DNA of 64,000 bases, taken from NCBI GenBank assembly GCA_964036295.1, contig OZ038462.1, forward strand, positions 17,923,264 to 17,987,263, in the 5' to 3' direction. Positions 9,694-23,200 of this stretch are shown piece after piece. The translations under genes were made by a program, and so were the position numbers. The notes under the pieces are model-generated. The model was not told where the DNA came from, ran no database searches, and saw only the letters and a program-made list of their open reading frames with translations. Source of the stretch: Plumapathes pennacea. Lineage: Eukaryota > Cnidaria > Anthozoa > Antipatharia > Myriopathidae. How positions within the stretch are numbered: position 1 is the first letter of the stretch; each line of letters starts with the position of its first letter.

Positions 9694-12600
9694 ATGGCTC
9701 ACGGGCTCGCCTCGTCGGGTTAGTAACTGTTTGATCATTGATTCATCCAGCATTCTTTGTTATTGATCACTGAATTGTGTCATTTTCAGGCTCTAACCCG
9801 TGGGTTGTCGCTGTCGAAGATCGGAAAAAGCACGAAGCCACTTTCCAAAGCCTGCAGCCAACCAGTGGTGTATTATCGGGTAAGTACTGTAAACAATACT
9901 GACTATTCTAATTTTCTCATAGGAATAATGGCGTCTGATCGAATATAACCCTACGGGTACATTATAGAGAATTTGGCTGACTGCCCGGTAGTGATTTTGT
10001 CGCCTCCCGAGGGTTTAATAGAGGCTTCTTCTTATTGCAAATGTTGATCACTTGAGAAGCTACATCACTCATCCGCCAGCTGTTGATGTGGACGTTTTCT
10101 CTATCGGCAATCAGCAAGCACCAAAATACATACATGTTATAGTATTGGTGCTTGCTATTTCTAGAATACTTTGAGCTGTTTAGCGTTCTTAGTATAACTG
10201 TTTGTTTAATTTTATAATTCAGTGTATACCCTTCATAATGTGTATGTTTAAGTAAATATGAATGCAGTATTATTACCTGCTACTGTACTCTCTCAAGATC
10301 AGCACAAGGAAAGAATAAATTAGTGGGATTCCTGCTATAGACAATTAGAATTTTTGAGATTTGTTCCCTCTGAATGTGTAATCATGATAAAGTGTGTAAA
10401 ATACAGGGTTTTTGTTGGCACCAAATAATACTGTGGAGTCCGATATCCCAATATAATTATGCAAGTCACCTGGGGTAAAATGTTTTGACTTGTTTTCCCA
10501 GGAGAAATGCTTGCTGCAGAAATGCTTGGATACATTTGATCTAAATCATAATTTTTCTTTGTTATATTTTACACTTGTGCAGTTTAGACTTGGGTTTCTT
10601 ATTAAATATTACATCTTTCACTCCCAAGGGTTTTCAATCTCTCACAGGAAAAATAACCTTTCTCATATGAAGGCTGATTGAATTATCAGTTCGCACTCCC
10701 ATCATATATCACACATTCAGTATTATTCTTGTGGGATGAGATAATTTGCATTATGAATTTGGTGAGCGAAAGGGATACAGTAGAATGCAACAAGACCTGA
10801 AAATGCATAAGGAATATAAATCTAAAGTTATTTTGTGGGTCAGGTGACAAATTTCTGTTTCATTTACACTTTCTGTCAGAATCTCAACATGTACATTGAA
10901 TTTGCAGTTGTTCCAGAATTAGGCTTTTATGCAGTATATTATTTGTATTTTCTGGCATACTGTACATAACAAAAACATATTTTCTTTATATGGTATTGAC
11001 ATGACATCATGAATGAATCACATGTACACAGTAGAGTTCTATACTGGGTGACTTTTGCAAAACCATTAAACCATGAATTGTTAATTACACCACCAATCAC
11101 AGAAGTTGTATGTCAGAAGTTAAAGTAATTTATTTTTGGTGTTACAATCAGCAGTGCAAAGAGATTCCATCACCACTTGCTTGCTTGCATGAGAACATAT
11201 TGTAAACATGTTTGCATTTTTGAAAGTACAGCATACTGTAGCACGCTTTGCCTCGGTTTTACTACATACAGCAGGGTTAGAATTTCATTTTTTTAGTCAC
11301 AAGATAGAAATAGCTTGTAGGCTTGATGCCTACAAGCTAAATGAAAAGGTCACAAGCTAAAATATCACACCAACTTTTATTGAAACATATACAAACCCAT
11401 CAGATAATTTTCCATAGTACTGAGTTCTGAATCTCAACAAATATTAACGCCCAGCCATAGTTGATGACAAGCCAGAAGTCGGCGCACTGTAAGCCATGTG
11501 CATCAGCAGCTGGGGTCAGCGGTTACTTCAGTCACCAGTCTTCCTTGGAATTCAAGATGGTGCCCGAGTTAAAATATACCATGCGTTGTTACTAAATGAA
11601 TCAATAGGGTAGACATTTGCATTGTTCAATAAGTTTATTTATTTTTTGTCAAGAGTCAAGGTAATGTTTTTATAGCAGTGGGGGCAGCTCGCTAAGAAAT
11701 CCGAGTTCAAATTATTTCTGCTCAATAACCATAAATTCAACTTGCATTTAACGAGTTAGCTTGTGTGAATTTCGAACCCTGTACAGAAAAGCGTGACCAA
11801 TGATCAGATCTAATAAATGTACTGTATCTTGGGTTAAAGCTGGCCAGACTATTAGTTGATTGTAGCTGTACCAATAGTATGGGATATTGTACCTGTACAT
11901 TTGTTGTCCAGAACAATCAATTCTCATTACTGCACCCATACTTTTTCTTCTCGATTGGTTGGGAGAATTTGTTGCATGAGATAAGAACTCAAATGGGAGC
12001 AGTATACAATATAGTGGAATCCCTATTTTTAGAATTTTTCAAACCTCCCGATTTTTCAAACCCTCAATTTTTCGAAACTCACAATTTATTGAACCACTTA
12101 TTGGTGTCCATAGCAAAAAACTACCCTCGATTTCTTGAACCTTAAAAATTTAAGAACCAATTGAAAACTGGTTTCAGTTACATGCGCTCCTTGATGCAAA
12201 TTACAACTTCTGGCAAGGTGTATTCATGCATTTTTTATTACAAAGCAAGTGACAAATCTGTCATCAGTGTCACTGGAAACAACAATTCGGCTGTTGCAGA
12301 ATGAGGGGCCTGGTTTACATGATAAAGTTCATTTGTCTGCTAGTTATGTTTCTCCTCCAAAGCATTTCCAACCTTGTAGAGAAGAGTTTCTGGGTTCAAA
12401 AAAGCAAGAGCTTGTCACCTGTTATCTCAGTCGAATGAACTCAATGTTTTTTGTTCACCAAATTGTAAATAAATTTAAATTCAGTCAAGAGTTTGCACAG
12501 AATTATCACATGCACATGGTTCTGTTCTGCTAATTTATGTTTTGTTTGTAAATAAAGATCTGTACAAGAGTGCCATAGTGTTCTTGTTTGCCTAATTCTT

Positions 12601-15600
12601 GGTTGTTATATAAGCAATAACTCAGTAAATCAAGCGTGATTCAACCCCACCTTTGATTTTTCAAACTCCCGATGTTTTTAACCAATTTCCATTTCCCAAG
12701 GAGGCTAGAAAAATTGGATTCCACTGTAGTACTATGCAGATCAATATATATATTTTTTATCTAGGATGGTGTACACATGGAAATTTAGAACTACAATCAG
12801 TAAAACCAGGCATTAATGATTATGCACTGGCAGTGACAGTACACTATAAAATACATTAATTTTCTTTATATTATTCCCATTGTTTGGACCACTTTCCTAC
12901 ATTATGCTGTTAAACACTTTTTTACACTACAATCTTTCAATTCTTATGTAAATTCTGTACTTTTGGTACATGTAACTAAACAATTGACACTTGACCAAAC
13001 CTTTTCAGTTAATTAGCTGTCACCCTTTATGGTACATTTTTTATGATTTGTGTCTGAAGTTGTGGCACTGTTACAGGGCTATTAGATAATCCCTTTGCTT
13101 GTCTTGAGAAAACTGTCTGCTGTTTTTTAGGTGAACAAGCAAAGAAGTTTTTTCTTCAATCCAAGCTTTCGCCTGTGGTTCTTGGCCAAGTATGGTGAGT
13201 CATTCACTTTGATTTGTGCAGGAAAAATGTGTTATAGTGCATCACCTCTGCTTGTGCTCATTTCAAGTGCTGCAAATGGTACTGCTAGTGGAACATTTGT
13301 AAATGCAAATCTACATGTACATCCATGATCATACTGACCCCTTTGATTGTAAAATGCACTGTACCGTGTGCAGTATGTACATGGGATGTATGCTATCAGT
13401 AATTTACTGTATTAGTCTGTAGATTTAGCTGAGTTATCAGTTACAATGTAGAGGATGTATACTGAAATATTTTAACTCACAATTCAATACTGATGTATTG
13501 TGGAATTTTCTGATCCTATTTTGTGATCTATCTCTGTTGGTATATTTTAATCTGTTCTTGAACATTGTTGACAGTGTCTAGTTGTACAGTTTGCATATTT
13601 AAGTAATTATGGCAAGTGGCACATTACTTACTGTACATTATGTTGTAAGTTAAAAAAAGGCAGGAATTAGTTCTGAAGACAATAAGTAGTTTTATGCAGT
13701 AAATTCTCTGTAACTTGGCTCTTTTCACCCATGCTTGACTGTATTATTGTGGCTCAAAAGATTTTATCATATACAGATTGAAGCAAATTCCACACAATTC
13801 AGTTTTACAGCACACTCACTGTTAATACTGCACATTTAGTTTGGGAAGAATACAGTTTGTATTATAGTGAAGGATATGGCTGTTGCTTACATACAATTCA
13901 TAGTGTGTGTACAGTACACAGATTAGTCACATACCTGAACCAGTGTTTCTGATAAAAAATTATACAATTGAAGTTATTATATTTTTGTTTGGATGTTTTA
14001 TTTTTATAATCTTCTTCTCACTAATATTGCATTGTGTTTGACTTTGATTTATATTATTTCAATTCTTTTGACACTGTTTTAATCCATGAATTATACACAT
14101 TGACACACCTGGCCAATTAGTGATTGTTATGTATCAAGATACGAGAGTTCTATTTTTAGATGGGGGAGGGGATTAAATGGAATTTTTCACCCAAGTTTAC
14201 TAAATGTGTAGTACTGCTTTTACAGTATAAGAGTTTTGTTTCATTCATGTGAGTGTACTGTTTTACTCTTTCTGTTTGCAGGCTTCACACAATTTGTCAA
14301 ACTTTCTCAAAATTTGTTAGCGCAGTCAAAAACTAGTTAATCCTAAGTGGTACTGCAGCTCTCATTTGTAGACTAGAAATACGATAATCGCAGATACCCC
14401 CTCGCTCTGCCATTGATAGGACTTTTACTTTGGTACTCCCAACAAGAGTAGCCTTTGTTTTACCGAAATGTTGACTCAATCTTTTCTTCGAAGTCAAGTG
14501 CTACACGCAAAGGAAGGAGAAAAAGAATGGTGTGTGTTATAAGAGTCGATTGCGTGACGAAGTACGTATTTCCCACGGTCGGCACGTCAAATTAATTCAT
14601 ACAGTCTGCCAAGCACGTTCTCAAATATCAATACTCAAATTTTGAAGTTGGTCGGCCGTCGTAGTACGGAAAAAAAGGAACACTGATTTTCCAATTTTTA
14701 ATTCATAGGCAGTACAATTAAATAGGCTTCTGTGCGATTTGTTTTTACTCAGGCATGCATATTTAATGAGCTCGAATTGTTTTGTATGTGAACCCGCTCA
14801 AATTCTCCCAGAATCAAAGCAAAACTTGAACGGTTTACTTCAAGTTATACACGGGCTTCAGACCTAGTCATACTTCTAAGGGCTTGTGAACGATTCTCGC
14901 TGCAATCACCGCATGTCAGATTACAGCATTTGTTACAGTTTTAGTCTTGAAAGAAAAAATAAGAGCTCTGACTAAATCATTCAAGACTCCAAGTTCCGAT
15001 TGCTCTGAGCGAATACGGTAGCCGAAACTGGCGACAGAAGCGTATTAAAACAATACTTCGAGGGAAAATGATCAGCATACAGATTCTAATACATTCTTGA
15101 AGTGATCAAGTTACAAGATACGGGTAGAATATATTTGTCACGGTGATTGTTCGATTTCCACTGACTAACCTTTGTTGCTTGTCCTTTCTGAATAAATATC
15201 TGAGTTTAACACAAAACGGCGTCTGAAGCTCCCGATTTTCTTTCAAGCGCTGTTCCCTTTGCGGAGCCATTTCTTCGGCACGCTTCCGTTCGTGATGCTG
15301 TCGGTTATAACATGTTTGTCGTCTTTTCTCTAGACGACTATTTGGCTCTGTTCGATCGTTTCACGATTTCGCCTTGCCCGTGCCTGTTCCCTTCTCTTTT
15401 GAAGACGAGCTTTACGAGACCGTTCTGTTTCAAGTTTTCCAGTTTACAAAACCAGTTACGTACCATTATTGCTTCGTTCAAATCTTTTAAAAACACTGGC
15501 GGAGACGCTAATTGATGATTATTATTACGTCATTGCCTTAGGAACCTGGCCTACAAAGTCGTACCACACACACACACACACACGAACATTAAATTTCGAG

Positions 15601-16555
15601 ATGGCGACACGCTTGGAGTCTTCAAATGAGGAGACTATGCTGCATTAACGTCGTAAATATTACCCTCGCTTTGTTCGGGGATAATTTGCTAAGAATGTAC
15701 AGAGAGGTTTCATCAATGGTGATTTTTATACTAAGAGATCACTGAATCAAGACTTCAGTTCTAGGTTGTTGATTATGAGAAGTTTCCAGATGGTTTCTGC
15801 TACAAATATTTAATCCTTTCACTCCAAGAAGTGATAAAGTTAAACTATAATTTCTCATGAAATTACGGAAAACTTTTGATACCTTGTTTTTGTGAAACCA
15901 ATCTTCACTACTCAAACATCTTCCTGCATGTATAAGGCTTTCAGAATTTGCACTTTGATCTAAGGAGTGAAAGAGTTAATAAAAATTGAATCTTGTAGGA
16001 ACTTGGCCGACATAGACAGGGATGGCAAGATGACCATGCAAGAGTTTACAGTGGCTGTTCATCTGATTCAGAACAAGTTGAAGGGTTTTGAACTGCCAAC
16101 AACTTTACCAAACAGCTTGAAAATGACTTCAATGCCGAGCACATTTCAGGCGTCGCAAAAGTCCAATGCAATGCCAAGTGGCGGATCGTTTGGCTTATCT
16201 GGCGGTGCTTCAGTTTCGAATGGATTTAATGCTGGATCTGGAGCAATGACTTTGCCTAAACAGTCTGGCATTGCCTGGTCAGGGATTGGACAAGGAGGAA
16301 CGACATCAAATACTGGTTTTGGCTCAACTTTTGGCTCATCTTCTTTTAACACTGGGACTGGTTTCAATTCATCAACCACAAGCGTAGGAATCTTAAATGG
16401 AAGCAATAGTAGAGAAAATGCAGCACTTTCAAGTAATTCTATGTCTGGAAATTTCCAAACAGCCGGAAATTATGGAACTATTTCATCATCAAATCGGTTA
16501 AAATATAATCAGATGTTCAAGGCAACCGACCTGCAGAAGAGTGGACTTTTAAGAG
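9694..16555 (+). CDS. ITSN: Intersectin exons 1-4: EH1 domain and Ser/Gly-rich linker
   Basis: Exons are 9694-9718, 9790-9879, 13131-13194 and 15999-16555. Joined, they give an EH domain: [14 protein letters not shown], then [20 protein letters not shown], then W with [16 protein letters not shown]. The D-x-D-x-D-G loop is the EF-hand calcium-binding loop, and the Trp split across the exon 3/4 junction sits where EH domains bind NPF peptides on epsin-type partners. Exon 4 continues as a Ser/Gly/Asn-rich low-complexity linker of about 130 residues and opens EH2 ([19 protein letters not shown]). Exon 3 is only 64 bp, the same size as exon 5, reflecting the EH duplication. Confidence 0.93.
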
Positions 16556-17236
16556 GTAACTGTTCTCTAAATAGCTGGGGAGCAAAATACCAGTCATCTC
16601 TTGTACTTGAATTTGTATTTAACTAATTTCTTAATGAGCATGTCCAAGACAATTTTTTCAGACAGTTGGCAAGCTGTCTCTCACAAATTTTGCAATACAA
16701 TTTCTAAACGCAGAAGTTTACTTTAAAGCGGCTACAGTGTATTGATTACACAGGAGGTTTTCTGCCTAAACATTTTTCATGGTCAGAATTTTTGCAAGCC
16801 TACTGAACATGTGGCATTGCATTTCATATTATCTGGACATGTCAACCGATTTTTTTGCGGACAACTAAAAAAAAAAATTAAAAACTAAAATTAGTGTCTC
16901 TGTTGTCCTTGGACAGGCAACCCAAAATTAAGCTTCGATACCGTTCGTAATTGACCATCGTTGCACTCTGAAGTAGATCATTTTTACTTTAATTTTCTCA
17001 AATCACTGTCTCCATTTGTAGGGGAACAAGCCAGGAACATTCTCATTCAATCAGGCCTGCCACAGATGACCCTCATGAAGATATGGTAATCCCATTTTAT
17101 ACTACACATACTTTAATGCTACTCTACAAATACATATATAGCATAATCGTAGGTTGCATTTACGTAGATAGCCTGCGTAGTTTACTCAGAAAATGTATTC
17201 GATACGCAGTCTGCTAACAAGAGTGCCATTTCTCAT

Positions 17237-17272
<36 letters not shown>

Positions 17273-20200
17273 TCCCATATGTAAGCCATATAGGTATGTG
17301 CCGCCCCAAAGGGTATCATTTCCAGCATTTTAGTCCGAAATAGGGTATAGATTTTGAGCCTTTGGTCCGAAACGTTCACAAACGATCAATTTAGGTTGAT
17401 GAATATTGCGTTTTCATTTGAGATTCGCACCTTTCCATTGTCTGTAAGAATGCTGCATAGTTTTGTCAGCCGAATTATCACTTACTCAATTCGGACGACT
17501 CAGCGATATTGATATTTTTTGCGGTAAAACTAGGTATTTGAGCCAATTTAGGCAAGCACCGAAAACTCAACAAAGACGAATCTGCATGTTGATAGTCTCT
17601 TCAATAACACATACGTCTGGAGGGAAGAACGTTTGGCGGGGTTGGTTGCTCAAAGTGTTAACCCTTTCATTCCCAAAAGCGATCAACTCCAATCTTCTCC
17701 TTCAGTCTGTCATTATAGAGACAGTACGCAGAACTTGGTTTCTGATGACTTGCTCAGATGAAAGCTGATTGTACTATCAGTTCTTCCTACATTACCAATC
17801 ATTTGCCTCTCAAAAGTTGAGAGAATCTGCAATAGTAATTTTATCGTTTACTCTGAATAATCCTGTCGAAATGTTTCTTCCAGGAATTTAGCCGATTTAG
17901 ACAAAGATGGCCAACTGAACATGGACGAGTTTGCGATAGCGATGCACTTCGCAGAGCAAGCCAAGCAGGGCATGGCGTTGCCTATGACTGTTCCAACAGA
18001 GCTCCTTCCTCCGTCATACCAACAACAACGGAGGGACAGCCAAGTGGAACTGGACTCTAGAGACAGATCAGGCAGTACTGCGAGCATGGAGGGTGGAAAG
18101 TCTCGCTCTGGAAGCATGACAAAAGTCTGTAAGTGATCTACTTTGGTAATAGTTAACAACTTGTATTTAGATATGATATGGATTTTGAAACACATACATG
18201 TGAAATGCAGGGCATAGAATGATAGTGAAAGTGACCCATAGAAAATATATTTTCCTTTTGATTAATTACGTTTTTTCATGTTGGGAACCAAGTTTAGCCT
18301 TGGATTTTCTTGATGTAAGCACACACATTGATATGGCTGTGAGGTCTCCTAGCAACTTTCGTGTCATTTCAATTCCTGTAGTTACCTTTGAAGACAAGCG
18401 CAAGGATAATTTTGAGAAAGGCCGCTTAGAGCTAGAAAGAAGAAGACAGGAACTACAAGACAAACTAAAGAGGGAGAGAGAAGAGCGCGAACGCAAGGAA
18501 GCCATGGAAGAAGAACGACGACAAAGAGCAAAACTAGAAGCCGAACAGAAGCGGCAAGCAGAACTGGAAAAACAACGACAACAACAGCTGGAGATGGAGA
18601 GGGAACAAGAAGCGCTCAGGAAGAAGATGATTCAACAAAGACTGGTCAGTTGCGAACTTACTTTACTGTTGTTGTTTTTCCAAAGACGAATTTCTTCGTT
18701 TCGCAGTTGAGATTTTTCAGCAGAGATTCTTTTTTCGCGTCGAGGAGCCTTTTTTATACGCACTTTTCCATGGATCGGTTTTCGGACAACTTTTCCAAGA
18801 AATTTGCGATTGGTTTAACTTTGAATAAGAGACCAATCAGCAGTGCGAGAAAATGCCATCTCCACTTGCTTGCGTGGGCAGATCCTCGCAATGGGGTTTT
18901 GCTTTTGTTCCTAGGTGGCCTAGAATGCTGGCGAACTTGAAAGCGTAGCATACGCAAAACGACCACACGATTACTTTCCACAGTCATACGAAAACGACTC
19001 TACAATCATGAAATTGCATTTAATATTTAACGTTAGGTATTTTGATATTGGATATGTTTACTGCTATATGTTGGCGTGCTGCGTGGTCGGTTTACGTGAA
19101 ACATAGTGCAATTATTTTCTGTTGTCGCACAGCAAGCACAAATAGAAGCCGAAAAACAGCGACAACTGGAATGGGAAAAGAGAAAAATGGAAGAACTAAT
19201 GAACCAGAAGGGAATGGAAGAAGACATCGTGAACAATCTCAAGGCCAGAGTAAAGAAACTCCAAGAAGATTTAGACACCGTGGTGAGATATATGCTGTAC
19301 ACACTACATTATACGCATACGTTTTCTTGGTAAAGGGTTGAGAGATTCTGCATTTTGAGCTTGAAAGTCCACGTAGTTCTGTATCCTCAGGACCTAAAAC
19401 GTTAGTCTGACTCATTTCAGAATAAAGCCAAGTCGATCGTCCAGCAGGGAGTTGATCATGAGCAACAGAACCGCTCTCAGTGCCAAAATGCGCTGTTACT
19501 GGTCAACCAGAGCAAGGAGATGAGGATTGCGGAGATCAGCAGAGTTCAGTGCGAGATTAGAGTGAGTTGGCGCGTTCACTAACAGCTAAGTTCTCACTCG
19601 TACGTCTTTTATTCCAAGGTAACTCATCCCAAATATATTTTTAGAAGTTACCCAGTCCCTCGCACATACAGTATACTACCTCGCGCGTGCGTTTTTGGTC
19701 ACTCGAAATTTTTATCCTCCACGACACATCCACGCAACGTGTTTTGAGGGACCAAACGTGTTTCTCGCGTTGCTCGCTGTTACGCGCGAGGTAATATATC
19801 CGCTGTGGACTGGGTACCTTCTAAAAATAAACTGGGAGGGATTCCCTTAGAATAAAATACCTATACGAAGAATTACCTCTCTTACCTTTCATACTCTCTC
19901 GTACTCTTATACTCTCTCGTACGTGCCTGACTCTGACTTGTGTACTGATTCGTTTTCTAACTGACTGCTCGTCCACATTGTTCTTCATCCACTCAATCTA
20001 TTAGAAGATATCACACGCTTAATATGCTCATATTTTTCAGGAGGTTCAGCAGAGTTTAGATGCGGTGAAGAAAGAGGAGGAGAGAGTCGTGTCTCAAGTA
20101 AACAAAGGAGATGCTAGCACGTTAGGTAGGTTTAAAAGCCTCGTATGAACTTCATTAGTCTGCACAGCAAGCGTTTCCGTAGGTTTCTCAGTGCCCGATA

Positions 20201-23200
20201 CTTTTTCAATTTTCTGCGAGCGAAAAAGGACGTGGGGGGGGGGGGGGGGGGGGTCGTGGGAGGGGTCGGGGGGTCGTGGGAGGAGTGTTTCCAATAACAG
20301 GGTCTGCGGGCAAGCGTTTCCTTCCCCCCCCCTCCCCCTCGACGCCCTTTTTGCGCTCGCCCCGATTTTTGCGTGGTCAAAAAGTTTCATTGCGGACAAA
20401 GTCATGTGGGACACCTTTCTTGAGCGGCTCTCAACTCGCAGATTCAATGCTTATGCATACCCGCTCCCCCGCTTTCGCTTTCCTGCACAATGTTGAAGAT
20501 AAGTAATTGACAGCGCACACACAATACAATGTATGTCTTGGTTACCCGTTTCCCAACATTGATAGGGGAGCGGAAGTGTGCTTGCGGCACCAAACCTGAT
20601 GTTGTCGTAACCTATCTTGATGTTTCTTCTTCCTTTTGTTTTGTTTCTGTGTAAGCAGCTGAAACACACGGCAACGCAATGGCCAGTCTGCAGGACTCCA
20701 AAGGAAACATGAGGCGACTGCAACACTGTGTGTCCAACCTCGAGGAGGAGTTAGCGACGAACTTGAAGGAACTCGATTCCCTCAACTCACAACTAAGGGT
20801 ACAGTGCATATGCTTTGCATTTCACGCAAACATCGCATTTTTATATCTGTCTAAGTATTTTATCCGTATATTTGTGCACGTGTACGCCAACACTCGTTCA
20901 TAATTTCACTCATGTACAAGATATACCCACTCTTTTATAACTCAGCTTTTACAAGTTTAAGACGTTTCCACGAACTTGTCGCAAATGATAGTCCATGCAT
21001 ACAGTACGTGTTATTTGGAATTAATAATGAGGAGGAGATCAATAACTTCCTAAAATGAAAGCTGGTTAAGGTCTCGATAAAGGTTCGCGCGTCCCTCAAA
21101 AGTGTTTTCGGAAAAAAAAAATCATTATAGCGTTGCTTTTCAATGTATATACACGTACTATACATCGCTGTAAAGGTACTCACTGAGTATCAGAAACAAA
21201 TTGTTTTAGCATTTTCAAATCAAACGGATAAAAGTTTTGATTCCCGTTTCCGAAACACTTAATTTTAAAAGGAACCTAACTCGTACTTCAACTTTAATGT
21301 GCTTGAAAACGATGAACATCAGATCTATATTTTGCAGTCCAGGACCTTTACAACGTTATATGTACGTGTATGTACGTTAAAATGCAAGGCTACAATGATT
21401 TTTTTCCGAGAGGGACTAGTGAACCTTTATCGAGACCTTAATTGAAGAAGCAATTCTCACTGTCACTCGTACCTTTTGTCTCAAATGGTTGGGAGAGTTA
21501 GCTCCAATTTTCTGCGGTCCTTGCTTCGCAGGATGCTCGAACAAGTGTACAGAACATGACAGAACAGAACGCCAGACTCCAGCAACTTGCGGAGGCCAAA
21601 CAGAAGGAGTACACCGTGTGGAAACAGAAGAAGGATGAGGAGGAGAGGCAAAAGAAAGAAGTGGAAGCGAGACGGAAGAGAGAAGAAGAAGAAGTCAGGA
21701 AGCAGCGGGAGAGAGAATTTGAAGGTAAGTAAGGTTGTAGATACATATGACTTAACGGTCCCATGGCCGTCACATGGGTGATTTGTTCCATACACAGCGT
21801 TAAACCGCAAACATTTTGATCCATTTTCCCAAAAATATTATTTTCCAGGTTTAGCCGCATTGAAAATGGGTAGGTAAAGAGTTTTAACTCTTAAAAGAAG
21901 GTTTCCGCTGTAAACTCGAGTAATGATAACAGAAAACGAAATAATGGTTGTACCGAGGCAACTTGTTTGAAATTGGGAATTTTTCACCGCTTCCTTGAAG
22001 ATCTTGATGCCAGGCATCTTTTACTCCAACACCTAAAGATAATTCACAAAATTCTTCAAGGAACAGGAGTTGACTAATATTCCTATCAAACTCTTTGCAA
22101 TGATAACGCACGCATTATTTACACGTTTTGAGCTGGGAAGGCGATCTTCCCTTACACTCCTTGACTGTTCTCGGTGTTACTCATACATGATCATCTTACA
22201 TGGTCAAACTAGAAATCGTAATAAATCACAGAAATGGTTGCTTCTTTTTCTGGTACAGACTTTGCATTCATTACTCGAATCCACAGCGGAAAATCTCTTA
22301 ACATGTAAAACGTTTTGTTGTTGTTGTTTTACGTCAAAACAAACAGTTAGGTCTATTCTTCCAACATGTCCCAAAAAAAAAAAAAAAAAAAATGTCAGCC
22401 TTGAAAATGAATAGGTAGAGTTGGTGTGTAAAACATTTTTGTTGTTGTTGTTTTAACGACAGCGATGAGACAGGAACGAGAGAGACAGCGCAAGGAGCAA
22501 GAAATGAGGAGGAGGCTGCAGGAAGCGAAGGAAGCGGAAGCGCGTCGACAAGACGTCAAACGAGATCAGCTCCTAAAAAAAGATCAGATCGTGGTACAAC
22601 AGCAGCAGATGCTGGCAACCAGTCAGCAGCCAATACTCGTCGCACAGCCCATTTCACAGAGCAGTACCAAGGGCACCAGCGTTATGCAGAAAGTGGAGCA
22701 AATGCAGAAACTCAGCCAGGAACAGAAGAGTGAAGTCAAAATAAGTATGAAGGCAATCGCTTATGCACTTTCACGCACGCACGCACATACGCGTGGTTGT
22801 GTACGAGTCTAAAGCCTCGTTTTCGTGAGCGACGCAAGCGCAAATGCCCTTTAGTTGACAGTAAAAACAGGTTGGCGCAAGTGCAAGCACAAACGTTAAT
22901 ACAAGGATCTTTTTTTTTTTCTTTTCCTTGTGTCTGCGCTTGTGCTTTTGTGCTTGCGTTGCCCGTAAAAACCAGGCTTAAACTTTACAGGGTACATTTT
23001 TCAATTTCATTTTTCATCTTTCTTTCATGGCGCATTTTCGTCACGTGTTCCGTACTTTTGTATCAACATAATCTGTGACTTCAGGTGCACCACCACCCAG
23101 ACCCCAACCACGTAAGAAGAGGGAGAGTTATCAAGTCCTGTATCAATTCGAACCACGCAACCCTGATGAGTTGCACCTTGAAGAAGGCGACATTGTTATG

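Noticed and set aside
20094-20506. Overlapping frames on both strands
   Set aside because: They cross a long G-run and a C-rich stretch; composition artefact.
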